Notes under the pieces: model-generated | What the model was told of the DNA's origin: nothing | The model's input: only the letters and a program-made list of their open reading frames with translations | The model's database searches: none | Made by a program: the position numbers and the translations under genes | Shown: one piece after another, positions 8,521 through 16,635 of the stretch | Layout: every line of letters starts with the position of its first letter | Numbering within the stretch: position 1 is the first letter of the stretch | Source: a virus | Direction: 5' to 3' (one strand) | IMG/VR virus record: IMGVR_UViG_3300028920_002943 | Coordinates: 1 to 32,791 of that record | Length of the DNA stretch: 32,791 nt

Positions 8521-8719
8521 CTGCAGTCTCCTCAGTATCGATTTCAGGTTCGATTATGGTGGTTCCAATTATGACGCCGGGTCCGGATACCTGCTCAAAC
8601 CGGTCCTCATACCCTGCAGGGATAGCAGGATAGGTTTTTCCCCGCTCGAATCGGGCTCCGGCATCCGCCCCGTCCACGACGGCAAACGCCTCCTGCCCGG
8701 GTTTTAATCTGTAGCTCAC
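8507..8719 (-). CDS. Small conserved phage protein between tail terminator and tube
   Basis: 70 residues starting with GTG at 8719; its first bases overlap the stop of the previous gene (GTGA) and an AGGAGG site lies 7 bases upstream. It begins MSYRLKPGQEAFAVVDG and ends in an acidic tail that overlaps the tail tube start. The pattern of an N-terminal K/R-PGQ segment, then F-x-R/K-G-K-x-Y-x-x-I-P, resembles small proteins in the same slot of other Mu-like phages (Mu has a small DUF2635 protein in this area). Probably an accessory virion protein. Real by coupling at both ends; function unknown. Confidence 0.8.
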   Translation of the reverse strand: MSYRLKPGQEAFAVVDGADAGARFERGKTYPAIPAGYEDRFEQVSGPGVIIGTTIIEPEIDTEETADEIL

Positions 8720-9159
8720 GGTCTGTCCTCCTCTTTTACGTAGTGGTAGGTGATCAGCTTGCTCTGCAGCAGGCGCTTGTCATCAGATGCCATCTGGCTG
8801 TCGTCCTCATTGGGCGAAAATGCCTTCTGCATGTCGGTGATATTCAGCAGGTTCTCATCGAGCACCCCGTGGATATCGGCCGCCGCATCCAGCACCCCGG
8901 GTTTGTTCCCATCGCCCATGATACTGGCCTCCGGCTTCAGCAGTTGCACGTATACGGCCAGGGTCACGGTCAGGGTCACTTCCAGCATGTTGCCGGGCAG
9001 CTCCCGCCGCCGGATGGTCCCGTCCTTGATGCCGATGCACGGGTACCGGGTGCCCGGCGGGATGAAATCCACATCCGGGGTGATGTACACATCCCCGGCC
9101 CGCACCCAGGCCAGGTTATTCGGTAACTCGGATTTAATGGCGGTTAAAAGCGCTTTCAA
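8716..9159 (-). CDS. Tail terminator-like protein (Mu gp37 position)
   Basis: 147 residues from a TTG start that overlaps the preceding stop as TTGA, with GGAGGG 9 bases upstream; no ATG is available near the N-terminus. It is a mixed alpha/beta protein with a central strand pair (MLEVTLTVTLAVYVQLL, about 60-76) and a C-terminal KLITYHYVKEED. Size and position, after gpG and before the tail tube, fit a tail terminator or head-tail joining protein that caps the tube. Sequence alone does not prove the family. Confidence 0.7.
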   Translation of the reverse strand: MKALLTAIKSELPNNLAWVRAGDVYITPDVDFIPPGTRYPCIGIKDGTIRRRELPGNMLEVTLTVTLAVYVQLLKPEASIMGDGNKPGVLDAAADIHGVLDENLLNITDMQKAFSPNEDDSQMASDDKRLLQSKLITYHYVKEEDRP

Positions 9160-9719
9160 GATGTTTCGCCCTCCAGTACATAGTCTCTCAGTATGGCGAT
9201 CAGCTCGGCCGTATCGGCCGTGCTCACGCCCAGAAACGGACGTGCCGGCATGTTCATTTTCCGGTGGTGGCTTTTGACGAAACCGACACCGGAAGAAACC
9301 TTCCGTCGGCCCGATGTCACGTTCCGGCTCTTGACCTTGCGCCGGTGCGCCCGGACCACCACCGTGCCGGCAAAACCCAGCTGGTGCACGGCCCCATAGA
9401 CCACGTTGGTGCCGATGCGCACAAACGTGGCGCCGACCTTGTACGCCATGCTCTTTCGCAGGCGGGAGCGTTCGGTCAGGATCTTCGGTCCCTTTTTTTC
9501 CGCCAGTCGCCGGGCGGACAGCGGCGCCCAGGCGCGTCCATCCGGATCGTGCTCACGGGCAAACCGCTCCTCGGTCGCCAGCAGCATGTATTCACCGAAA
9601 TTCTTCAGGACCGGCTTCAGCCCGCGGCACCTTGCCGCCGCCGCCTTGACCAGCGCCTGCACCTCGGCATCATCAATGGTGACCTGCATTGATATGCCAG
9701 TTGACACGCCGCCGCCCAT
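9156..9719 (-). CDS. G: Virion morphogenesis protein, Mu gpG-like (tail completion)
   Basis: 187 residues. The ATG directly follows the stop of gp36 (TAGATG) and is preceded by GGAGGGG at 6 bases. The pattern E-R-F-x-x-E-x-D-P-D-G-R-x-W-A-P-L-S near residues 52-70 followed by a Lys/Arg-rich middle and the near-C-terminal MPARPFLGVS are hallmarks of the phage virion morphogenesis family that includes Mu gpG and P2 gpS. It helps complete the head-tail connection. The basic loop at about 125-155 (many Lys/Arg) is longer than in Mu. Strong family match by motif and position. Confidence 0.9.
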   Translation of the reverse strand: MGGGVSTGISMQVTIDDAEVQALVKAAAARCRGLKPVLKNFGEYMLLATEERFAREHDPDGRAWAPLSARRLAEKKGPKILTERSRLRKSMAYKVGATFVRIGTNVVYGAVHQLGFAGTVVVRAHRRKVKSRNVTSGRRKVSSGVGFVKSHHRKMNMPARPFLGVSTADTAELIAILRDYVLEGETS

Positions 9720-10145
9720 CTAAAACCCCTCCAGGCTGGTGCGGGAAAAGATCCGCGGGTTCGAGACAATATTCGGCGTGTTGGCAGAGGCCGGTGTTTC
9801 ATCCGGATCGTTTTCCCCCAGGGTGTTCTCCCCCCGGGCCACGCCCTTCAGATACGACACGGCATCGTCGCGATGCTGCCGGAACTCCTCTCCGGCCCCC
9901 GCGCGCCGTGAAAACAGGGTATACAGCGCGATGTCCACGGAGAACTTGCGGATCAGGGCCGGTACCGTGGTAAAGGGCACCGCGTAGCGGCGGCCGCAAT
10001 AGCCGTTGACGATCGCGTCCGCATCGGCAATGGCCCGCGTCACCTTGCTCTCATCCACCGCATCGATATTCTCATCATCGGTCGCCTGGATCAGCTCATC
10101 CTCGCTCACGCGCTCCAGCAGGTCATCCTGCGTGCAGTAAGCCAT
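9720..10145 (-). CDS. Head-tail connector, Mu gp36-like (DUF1320)
   Basis: 141 residues, GGAGG before the ATG. The start YCTQDDLLERVSEDELIQ, the middle RAIADADAIVNGYCGRRY and the segment IRKFSVDIALYTLFSRR are the conserved core of DUF1320 proteins such as Mu gp36. These are small helical adaptor proteins attached to the portal side of the head. It sits between gp35 and gpG as in Mu. Confidence 0.92.
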   Translation of the reverse strand: MAYCTQDDLLERVSEDELIQATDDENIDAVDESKVTRAIADADAIVNGYCGRRYAVPFTTVPALIRKFSVDIALYTLFSRRAGAGEEFRQHRDDAVSYLKGVARGENTLGENDPDETPASANTPNIVSNPRIFSRTSLEGF

Positions 10146-10148
10146 GGG

Positions 10149-10529
10149 TTACGCCTCCGTCTCCATAAAGTCGCCGTCAGGTTCCTCGGTGTGGTCATGC
10201 ACCAGCTGGATCAGGTCCGCCTTTAACGCTGATTTCGGGTAGTCGACCTCCAGTTTGCCCAGCAGGTCCTTGAGTTCCGGGACCGTCAGCTCTTCAACCG
10301 GCTTGTCGATCCGGGCAATCACGGCCTCCTCATCCACACCCGGCGGCAAAGGTTTGACCGGATCGGGCTTCTCCGGCTCCGCAATCTCCGTTACCGTCAG
10401 CATGGGCTCTTTTTTCAGCGCGGCCAGTTCCCCGGCCGCAAACCGCCCGTCCGGATACCGGACCGCTTGTTTGCTGTGGGCGATGCCGCACCGGCGAAAG
10501 CCTTCTCGCTTGCTTTTAATCTCGATCAT
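10149..10529 (-). CDS. Mu gp35-like protein with a C-terminal HeH/SAP-like segment
   Basis: 126 residues, AAGGAG 6 bases before the ATG. The N-terminal 45 residues (EGFRRCGIAHS, YPDGRFAAGELAALKKEPML) match the FluMu gp35 family. A Pro/Glu-rich linker follows. Residues about 80-112 (TVPELKDLLGKLEVDYP, then ALKADLIQLV) look like a helix-extended-helix or SAP-type fold of the kind used to contact DNA or other head proteins. It lies between the major capsid and gp36 genes. Role in the virion unknown. Confidence 0.88.
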   Translation of the reverse strand: MIEIKSKREGFRRCGIAHSKQAVRYPDGRFAAGELAALKKEPMLTVTEIAEPEKPDPVKPLPPGVDEEAVIARIDKPVEELTVPELKDLLGKLEVDYPKSALKADLIQLVHDHTEEPDGDFMETEA

Positions 10530-10558
10530 CGGTTACTCCTTATCCTGTTATCGGGTCA

Positions 10559-10585
10559 CCGGGCGGGCAGGGGACGCCCGCCCGG
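10559..10585 (-). terminator. Perfect GC-rich hairpin after the major capsid gene
   Basis: A 10-bp perfect stem (CCGGGCGGGC paired with GCCCGCCCGG) with a 7-base loop lies 20 bases after the capsid stop. No T-run follows on the minus strand, so it is more likely to protect the capsid mRNA end or cause partial termination than to act as a full terminator. Confidence 0.6.
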
Positions 10586-10605
10586 ATCATCTATTCATCG
10601 GTTCA

Positions 10606-11511
10606 TCATCCTTCGCCGGTCGATCCGTAGCTCATCTGCCACAGACCGTAGCCGCCGGCCGCGCGGGCCTCGGTACCGAACTTGAATTCCTTGCGATTGA
10701 ACACGTCATCGCTGTCCGGGCTGGTCTGCTGGACAAACGTCGGCGCCTCGCGCTCCTGGTAGATAAAGGGCTTGAGCGGCCGGTTCGTCACGTGCAGCAT
10801 CCACTGGGTGGTGCTTTCGATCCGCGGGTTGACCAGCAGCGTGGCCGTGCCCTTGTAGGGATTGGGCGTATCGTCGGCCAGTTTGTCGTTTTCGCACAGC
10901 AGCCGTCCGGTGGCCTCCAGCGCCGGGCCTACCTCGAGCAGATCCGGCACCAGGCCCAGGGGCCGGCCCTCGTCATCCTTAAAGCTCATGATGGCCAGTC
11001 GCGCCGCCCCGTAACTGGCCGCCGCCAGCGTTTGAGTGGCCGCCGACAGCGCCGCCGTGCCCTTGTTGGATACGCTCGAGTCGGCTACCGGATGATCGGT
11101 ATCGTAGAAGTACTGCCCGTCATAGCAGACGTTTTCAAAGGCGTTGTTCTTCAGGTCCGCATCGATCTCGTCGGGCAGCTGCTTGGATGAAAATCCGGCC
11201 TCCTGGGCCTGGGGGGCATATATGCCGATGTTGTCATCCTCGATGTCGTTGCGGTCCACCGCCACGGTCGCCTCGTAATCGTCATTGACGACCGTGTACT
11301 TGTAGGCGGACAGGGATTTGATCACCTTGTCCCCGAGCCACTTGCGCATCTTCGGAAACCGGGAGAGCCATGTGTAATCGTTCTGGCCCGATCCCGACGG
11401 CACCTTCATCGTGGTTTTTTCCCACAGGGAGGGGGCCGCATCAAATGCCTTGTTGAAGGTGGTTTTCAGGTTGATGAAAACCGCTGTCAGATTCGATTTA
11501 TTGACGATCAT
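10606..11511 (-). CDS. T: Major capsid protein, Mu gpT-like
   Basis: 301 residues, GAGGAG site 10 bases before the ATG. The opening MIVNKSNLTAVFINLKTTFNKAF, the segment YEATVAVDRNDIEDDNIG (about 82-99) and the later FYDTDHPV and LLVNPRIE are typical of the Mu gpT major head subunit family (HK97 fold). It forms the icosahedral shell. It is preceded by the protease/scaffold and decoration-like genes and followed by gp35, as in Mu. A strong hairpin follows the stop. Confidence 0.95.
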   Translation of the reverse strand: MIVNKSNLTAVFINLKTTFNKAFDAAPSLWEKTTMKVPSGSGQNDYTWLSRFPKMRKWLGDKVIKSLSAYKYTVVNDDYEATVAVDRNDIEDDNIGIYAPQAQEAGFSSKQLPDEIDADLKNNAFENVCYDGQYFYDTDHPVADSSVSNKGTAALSAATQTLAAASYGAARLAIMSFKDDEGRPLGLVPDLLEVGPALEATGRLLCENDKLADDTPNPYKGTATLLVNPRIESTTQWMLHVTNRPLKPFIYQEREAPTFVQQTSPDSDDVFNRKEFKFGTEARAAGGYGLWQMSYGSTGEG

Positions 11512-11564
11512 AAGATGTTATCTCCTCTTGTTGAATGTTAACGGCAACGCACTGCCGGACTTGC

Positions 11565-12644
11565 CTATGCCGTCAGCAGTTTCTTCTGGTACTCGATCCA
11601 CGCGCCCAGCAGGATCACGTCATCGGTACCCAGGGTGCCGTCTTTCGGCTGTATGGTCAGCTCCATGGCCGCCGGATAGGCCGCCAGGTTGGCAAGCGCC
11701 AGAGTCAGCGTTTCGTGCTGCACCGTTTTGGCCGTGGCATCGCCGGTCATGGCGCTGGAATCCCCGCCGAAATTTGCATCCGCGTCATAGAGCGCATCAA
11801 CCACGTTGTTATAGGCCGCCACCGTGAACTTGGTGGCATCTTCGGCCGTGGCCCCGGTTTTGGCCGCCAGGATGTGCAGGGTCATGTTGGCCGTCACATC
11901 CGCATCCGGCGGCACGATCACCTTGGTACCCACCGGCGTCGGGGTGGCATGATTGTTCCACCGGATCCCGAGACCCTTGGCGGTGACGCAGTATCCGGGC
12001 GTGGCACTGTCCCCGTCGGAAAACGCGGCCAGGGCCACTCCGGCATCGGTCATGACCGGCATCGGGATGTCAATGATCCCCTTGGCGGTCAGCAGGCTCT
12101 GGTAGATTTCCGCCAGGGCCGCTTCGACGGTAGTCTCGTCGGTATGCCCGTCGCTGTCGGCCACGCTGATGGCCGAGGCCGCATGGGCCGCGCTGGCATC
12201 GGCGATATGCGTAGCCACATCCGCCTGCTGGATGGCAGGCTCGATGTCGATCCAGGCATGGGTGGTATCGATGTATTTGGCAATGACGCCGCAATAGATG
12301 TTGTTGTCCACGTTGGCCGCAAGATCCACGGTCTGGTCATCGACCAGAAACACGTTATCGCCCACGTTGGCCTGCGTGATGGCGGTGTCCAGTATCGCCT
12401 TGAAAAGCCCCCGCCGCCGGAGGGTCACGTCAAGATCCCCGCTGGATCCGGACGCATTGTCCTTCTGTTCGGTCGCCACGCCTTCGAAGATCAGCCCGGA
12501 GGTATCGCTCCCGGGCAGGGCGTATCCGGCCGCATTCACGGCCGCAAACGCGCCGCCGTAGATCGTCACCGACTCGTACACCGGAAAATCCAGCTCCACG
12601 CCGTCCGCGCGTTCGATGGCTCTATCCTCACTTAATGCCGTCAT
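11565..12644 (-). CDS. Capsid decoration-like protein with a long C-terminal extension
   Basis: 359 residues from the ATG at 12644, which has AAGGAG 7 bases upstream; the longer frame to 12662 has no ribosome site. The first roughly 115 residues (ERADGVELDFPVYESVTIYGG, FEGVATEQKDNA) resemble small DUF2190-type capsid decoration proteins. The remaining 240 residues start with an Ala/His/Asp-rich repeat-like linker (ADVATHIADASAAHAASAI) and continue as a beta-rich domain that could form a head fibre or cement knob. It lies between the protease/scaffold and the major capsid, where decoration genes sit. The fusion is unusual; the role is inferred. Confidence 0.75.
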   Translation of the reverse strand: MTALSEDRAIERADGVELDFPVYESVTIYGGAFAAVNAAGYALPGSDTSGLIFEGVATEQKDNASGSSGDLDVTLRRRGLFKAILDTAITQANVGDNVFLVDDQTVDLAANVDNNIYCGVIAKYIDTTHAWIDIEPAIQQADVATHIADASAAHAASAISVADSDGHTDETTVEAALAEIYQSLLTAKGIIDIPMPVMTDAGVALAAFSDGDSATPGYCVTAKGLGIRWNNHATPTPVGTKVIVPPDADVTANMTLHILAAKTGATAEDATKFTVAAYNNVVDALYDADANFGGDSSAMTGDATAKTVQHETLTLALANLAAYPAAMELTIQPKDGTLGTDDVILLGAWIEYQKKLLTA

Positions 12645-12683
12645 AATGGTGCTCCTTATCAAAAAAGTTATTTGTTGGTTGAT

Positions 12684-12722
12684 GGCTACCAGCTACCAGC
12701 TATCAGCTATCAGCTGTCAGCT
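12684..12722 (-). repeat. Heptanucleotide tandem repeat, AGCTGAT type
   Basis: Five to six 7-base units on the minus strand: AGCTGAC, AGCTGAT, AGCTGAT, AGCTGGT, AGCTGGT, then AGCCATC. The first unit supplies the TGA stop codon of the protease/scaffold gene (12717). The repeat fills the spacer before the decoration-like gene. Confidence 0.85.
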
Positions 12723-13250
12723 GCCGTACTGCTTGATGTCCTCGGCCGATACGCCCATCAGCCCGGCCACCTGCATCACGGCCCCGTCCAGCTCGGCCGT
12801 ATCCGACTCCGTCCGTTTGCCCGGCAGCTTGGCCAGCGGCACCACCACCGGCGCTTTGGCGACGAATGTTTTGAACCCCTCAAGATCCGTTTTGGCATAA
12901 TTGATAGCCCAGTCTTGCTGATCCGGGGTGATCTTGCCGTCGGCCATGGCAGAGGCCACGATCTCGGCCGCATCGCGCGTGGCAAGCCTTGCCTGCAGGG
13001 CCGCAAACTCCTCAGCGGAGACCCCGGTTTTCGCGCCCTGCTTCAGCGCATGGATCGAGGCCACCACCGTGGACACATTGGCGGCATCCGCATCGGCCAG
13101 CCCGAGCGCTTCGGTCACCTCTTTGGCGATGATCTGTTCGGGGGCTTTGTCCGCCGATGCGATCAGTTCTTCGATTCTGGCCGTCACGGCGGCCTCTGTG
13201 GAGTCAGCCGCCATCTTCAGTTTTGCAATTAAAATGTCTAATAAACCCAT
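12717..13250 (-). CDS. Nested scaffold protein (Mu gpZ-like) from an internal start in the protease gene
   Basis: Inside the protease frame, an ATG at 13250 is preceded by AAGGAGG at 5 bases, a stronger site than that of the full gene. It would give a 177-residue protein beginning MGLLDILIAKLKM and consisting of the Ala/Glu/Lys-rich helical C-terminal part. Mu gene I is known to encode its scaffold Z the same way, in frame at the end of the protease. The helical, charged composition fits a scaffold that is cleaved by the protease half after shell assembly. Confidence 0.7.
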   Translation of the reverse strand: MGLLDILIAKLKMAADSTEAAVTARIEELIASADKAPEQIIAKEVTEALGLADADAANVSTVVASIHALKQGAKTGVSAEEFAALQARLATRDAAEIVASAMADGKITPDQQDWAINYAKTDLEGFKTFVAKAPVVVPLAKLPGKRTESDTAELDGAVMQVAGLMGVSAEDIKQYGS

Positions 13251-13715
13251 ATCGTCCTCCTTGTCTGTCATGCCCATCTTGGCAAGGATGGGCGTTAAAT
13301 GGTTGGTTTTCGGCGTATTGGTCAGCGCGACGGACAGCAGGCTCACCACCCGTCCGTCGGTTTTACGCACCCCGAACACCGGGGAAAAATACCGGTATTC
13401 ACCGCGCTCGATGTAGCCGGCCGCCTCCTCGGTCCAGTCCACCCGGGCCATGATGCCGTTTGCCTCCTCCCAGCGGAGCTCCCGAATCCACCCGGCCGCC
13501 GGCGCTTTGACGCCCGCAACAGACTGGTGCTCGTAATCGAACACGATATCCACCCCGCGTTTTGCCACAAACACCGCCAGCGTATCGTAGGCCGCCCGGT
13601 CGACCACAAATTTTTCACCGGTCAGCAGGGAGTTGGTCCCGGCGGCAAACAGCAGTATCCACTCCGGCGCCTTGCCGTCCGTCGCGTTGATTTTTGCAAT
13701 GTGTATCAGCTTCAT
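12717..13715 (-). CDS. I: Head maturation protease, Mu gpI-like, with C-terminal scaffold
   Basis: 332 residues, GGAG site before the ATG. Residues 1-150 carry the Mu gpI features: WILLFAAGTN, then VDIVFDYEHQSV (about 53-64), AAGWIRELRWE, and GEYRYFSPVFGV followed by SLLSVALTNTPKT (about 125-137) with the probable catalytic Ser and neighbouring His. It would cut scaffold and head proteins during capsid maturation. The C-terminal half is the scaffold, also made from its own internal start. It lies between the gpF-like gene and the decoration/capsid genes. The stop codon is part of a heptad repeat. Confidence 0.92.
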   Translation of the reverse strand: MKLIHIAKINATDGKAPEWILLFAAGTNSLLTGEKFVVDRAAYDTLAVFVAKRGVDIVFDYEHQSVAGVKAPAAGWIRELRWEEANGIMARVDWTEEAAGYIERGEYRYFSPVFGVRKTDGRVVSLLSVALTNTPKTNHLTPILAKMGMTDKEDDMGLLDILIAKLKMAADSTEAAVTARIEELIASADKAPEQIIAKEVTEALGLADADAANVSTVVASIHALKQGAKTGVSAEEFAALQARLATRDAAEIVASAMADGKITPDQQDWAINYAKTDLEGFKTFVAKAPVVVPLAKLPGKRTESDTAELDGAVMQVAGLMGVSAEDIKQYGS

Positions 13716-13845
13716 GGTTTACTTCTCCATTTAGATATTGCATAATAAATTCAGGCTTCGGCAACGCGGTGAATCTCCCGGCCGTGCTTCCGCCGCTTGC
13801 GGCGTCAGAAAGCTGAAGGAGGGATATGGGAGTCCTCCCCGGAGC

Positions 13846-14991
13846 CTACCACTCATTACGGACCACCGTGCCTTTTTTGCGCATCCGCGCCACATCGGCT
13901 TCCCCGCTCAACCGGTACGAGGTCAGGTAATTGGCCGTGCCGGTGCGGGTCGTCTTCACCGCCGCATGATAGATATTTCCGTTGGCCCGGATAAAGACCA
14001 GCGTCTGCCCGCCGTCCTGGACCACCAGCTGCGCGGTATCGATCCGCTCCGGCAGGCTGCGGTAGTCGGCCAGCGCCAGTTCGTCATGAGCCGCCTTGTT
14101 TTTGGCCAGGGTCTCGCTGCTCAGCCACACGGTTTGCCGTTCCGCCCCGATCTGCGCCTGCATCTGCGTATCCATCACCGCCACCGGAAACTCCCCGGTG
14201 ATCCGGCCGTCAACAAACCCTTCAAAGGCCGGCTCCCGCACATAGGATTTCATCCACTGCCGGGCGATATCCGTCGGCAGGGTGTCAAACTTGTCGGCCA
14301 GCAGCTTGTAGCTTTCGTCCGCAGCCTTGCCCGCGTTATAGGCCCAGCCCGGATCGATGCCATCCGGCACCTTGCGGATCTGTCCGGTGGCTTTATCCGT
14401 CCACTCATAGGTGCCGCCATCGGGCGCCGTGTCCGGCGCATCTTTTCCGAGCCTTGCCATGTCCCGCTCCGAAAGGGAGAACACCGAGCACTTGCACCCC
14501 CAGCCGTTCGGCGGATAATGCGTGTCCCACCACGGGTCATCAGCGGGCAATACCAGCCCGTCCCAGGCCAGATGCTCGGGCCTGGGCGCCGCACTGTCTC
14601 CGTGCCGGTACTGCAGATACGGCCGCCGGCTCATCACATCCGGATCGGTCATCTGCTGCCACCGGCCGGCCGCATAGGCCGTGTGCACGTTGGTCTCGTA
14701 GATCACGCGCGAGCGCCAGCCCCGGCCGCCATTGTAGCTCCAGCCGTGTTTTTCCACGATCGTATCAAAGTCTTTTTGAAACGCCTCCAGGCTCGTGCCC
14801 TCTGAAATGGCCCGATCGACCGCGCCCCTGAAATCGGACAACAGGTCCGCCTTCATGGCCCCGGCGATCATGAATCCTTTCGCGTGCATGTCCTGCCACA
14901 GATCCGTCCACCGGGCCGTGGGGATGTTCACCTTGTCCCGGAAAAATTTGATGGCCTCGTCAAACGGCAGATCCAGATACTCAACCGGCAT
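13846..14991 (-). CDS. F: Mu gpF-like head morphogenesis protein with nuclease-like C-terminal domain
   Basis: 381 residues, GGAGG 5 bases before the ATG. Residues about 40-180 are the Mu gpF/SPP1 gp7 minor head protein domain: YETNVHTAYAAGRWQQM (98-114), RPEHLAWDGLVLPADDPWW and YPPNGWGCKCSV (159-170) with the typical Cys pair. Such proteins sit at the portal and enter the head. Residues about 287-381 (starting TVWLSSETLAKNKAAHDEL, with TLVFIRANGNIYHAAVKTTR) resemble the phage Barnase/EndoU/ColicinE5/RelE-like (PBECR) nuclease domains often fused to capsid morphogenesis proteins. That second call is from pattern memory only. The domain may be delivered to the host with DNA. Confidence 0.88.
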   Translation of the reverse strand: MPVEYLDLPFDEAIKFFRDKVNIPTARWTDLWQDMHAKGFMIAGAMKADLLSDFRGAVDRAISEGTSLEAFQKDFDTIVEKHGWSYNGGRGWRSRVIYETNVHTAYAAGRWQQMTDPDVMSRRPYLQYRHGDSAAPRPEHLAWDGLVLPADDPWWDTHYPPNGWGCKCSVFSLSERDMARLGKDAPDTAPDGGTYEWTDKATGQIRKVPDGIDPGWAYNAGKAADESYKLLADKFDTLPTDIARQWMKSYVREPAFEGFVDGRITGEFPVAVMDTQMQAQIGAERQTVWLSSETLAKNKAAHDELALADYRSLPERIDTAQLVVQDGGQTLVFIRANGNIYHAAVKTTRTGTANYLTSYRLSGEADVARMRKKGTVVRNEW

Positions 14992-15078
14992 GGGTGCCTC
15001 CGATCAAAACCCCATTAAAACCTTCTTTAAAATCGTTCATATGGCCCGATCTTGAATTTTGCATGCCCTTACACCCGT

Positions 15079-16635
15079 TTACCCTTCAGCCCCGTTATCG
15101 GCCGTATAACTGCCCGCCAGATTTGCCGCGGCCATCGCCTGGGCAAACAGCCCGGACAATGCCTCCGGCGCCATGTCCGGAAACAGGCCGGCCAGTCCGT
15201 CGCGGATCTCCTCCAGGCTTTGGGCAGATTCAACCAGCCGCCGCACCGGTTCGAGCAGCGCCGTCATCATCGGATCCGCCTCGGCCTCCAGCCGGTCGGC
15301 GAGCGCATCGGAGGCATCGGCACCGCCTGTCGGCATCTGCTTGGCCACGATCATCTTTGCCATCCGGGTCGGGCTGGCCGGTTCAATATGGATCACCGCC
15401 TCCCCCTGTTTCGGCTCCGGAATCTTGAATTCTTTCCGCAGCCACGGCACGGGCATTTCCAGCCCCCGGTCCAGCATCTTGACGATCCACAGGGCTTTGT
15501 TGTTCAGGTCCTCGGTTTCTTCCCATGGGGCCTCATACTTCGGCACGGGCGTATCCCATCCAAAGTTGAACCCCACGATCGGACGGATCAGCTGACTTCG
15601 TACGGTTGAGGCAATCGCCCGGGAGTCGGCCTTCAAAAGATCCAGCCGCACCCCTTCATGGGTCTTTGCCGCCGCATAACTGCCCCCGCCACCGACCTCG
15701 GCAGAGAGCGTCTGGCCGAGGAGTGCCTTGGACACTTCCCGGTTGCCGAACTCGGCCAGGGCCTTGTAAAGATCCCCGGTGGCCGTACCCCGCACCGTTT
15801 CCACAAACTCGATCTCGGTCGCCTTTGAAATCACCCCGGCCGCATCCGATCCCAGGGAGGAGATGGCCGCATACAGCGCCGCCCGGTCCTCATCCGATGC
15901 CCCGGAATCATATTTGCCCAGCCGAAGCGGCATGCCGTAGACTTCGCAGAACGTCACCCAGTCCTTGATCGCGTAGTTCTTGAACAGAAACCACCACGCG
16001 CACACCCGGTAAATGCCGGAGCGGGTCGGGTGCCCGCTTTTCCCGCCATAGCGGTGAAAGAGCACCTTCCAGGCCGGGATTTCATCTCCCATCGGGTTTT
16101 CATCGGACATGAGCACCGGCGTTTTCCGGACGTATCCCTTCGGATCGGTGAACAGGAGCCGCTTCTGTTCGACAAACTCGAGAGACGATGGCAGGGCCTG
16201 GCCGCTGGATACATCCCAGTCGATCTCGAGGGCCGAATAACCCTTGCCGACGGCATCCTGAAGGCTGACCAGGCAATCTTCCCAGTCGGTCACCCCGTCG
16301 ATAAACTCGCGCACAAAGTCGGCCACCCGCGCATCCCGCGCATCATCGGTCGCAGGGGCCACGGTAAAATCCACGGCCAGAATCACGTTTTTCCGCTTGC
16401 TGGTCTCCCCGATCAGGTGCCCGTCGCGCTCCTCGATCTGCTCGAACAGCTCCGCCTGCTGTCGTACATCCCCGCCGTCGGCAGATACGAACATGGCCGC
16501 CAGCTTCCGGGGCGTCAGCCCCGCGGCCGCATACTCCCGCCACGAGTCCAGATAGGGCGCCACGGCCAGGGGCCGCCGCTCCGGCGCTTTGGCCTTTGGA
16601 TACGGCCGCCCGAATTGATCCACGATTCTATGCAT
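15079..16635 (-). CDS. Portal protein, DUF935 (Mu gp29-like)
   Basis: 518 residues, start overlapping the terminase stop (TGATG). The N-terminal RPLAVAPYLDSWREYAAAGLTP, the segment WEDCLVSLQDAVGKGYSALEI, WWFLFKNYAIKDWVTFCEVYGMP and KALLGQTLSAEVGGGGSYAAA are signature stretches of the Mu gp29 portal family. Twelve copies would form the ring through which the terminase packs DNA and to which the tail joins. It is followed, as in Mu, by gpF. Confidence 0.95.
   Translation of the reverse strand: MHRIVDQFGRPYPKAKAPERRPLAVAPYLDSWREYAAAGLTPRKLAAMFVSADGGDVRQQAELFEQIEERDGHLIGETSKRKNVILAVDFTVAPATDDARDARVADFVREFIDGVTDWEDCLVSLQDAVGKGYSALEIDWDVSSGQALPSSLEFVEQKRLLFTDPKGYVRKTPVLMSDENPMGDEIPAWKVLFHRYGGKSGHPTRSGIYRVCAWWFLFKNYAIKDWVTFCEVYGMPLRLGKYDSGASDEDRAALYAAISSLGSDAAGVISKATEIEFVETVRGTATGDLYKALAEFGNREVSKALLGQTLSAEVGGGGSYAAAKTHEGVRLDLLKADSRAIASTVRSQLIRPIVGFNFGWDTPVPKYEAPWEETEDLNNKALWIVKMLDRGLEMPVPWLRKEFKIPEPKQGEAVIHIEPASPTRMAKMIVAKQMPTGGADASDALADRLEAEADPMMTALLEPVRRLVESAQSLEEIRDGLAGLFPDMAPEALSGLFAQAMAAANLAGSYTADNGAEG

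Noticed and set aside
13716-13845. 130-base spacer with a small CCGCCG/CGGCG hairpin
   Set aside because: Stem is short and has no T-run; nothing else seen.
14992-15078. Possible 27-residue peptide (MQNSRSGHMNDF...) before the gpF-like gene
   Set aside because: Too short and without a clear ribosome site; probably leader sequence.
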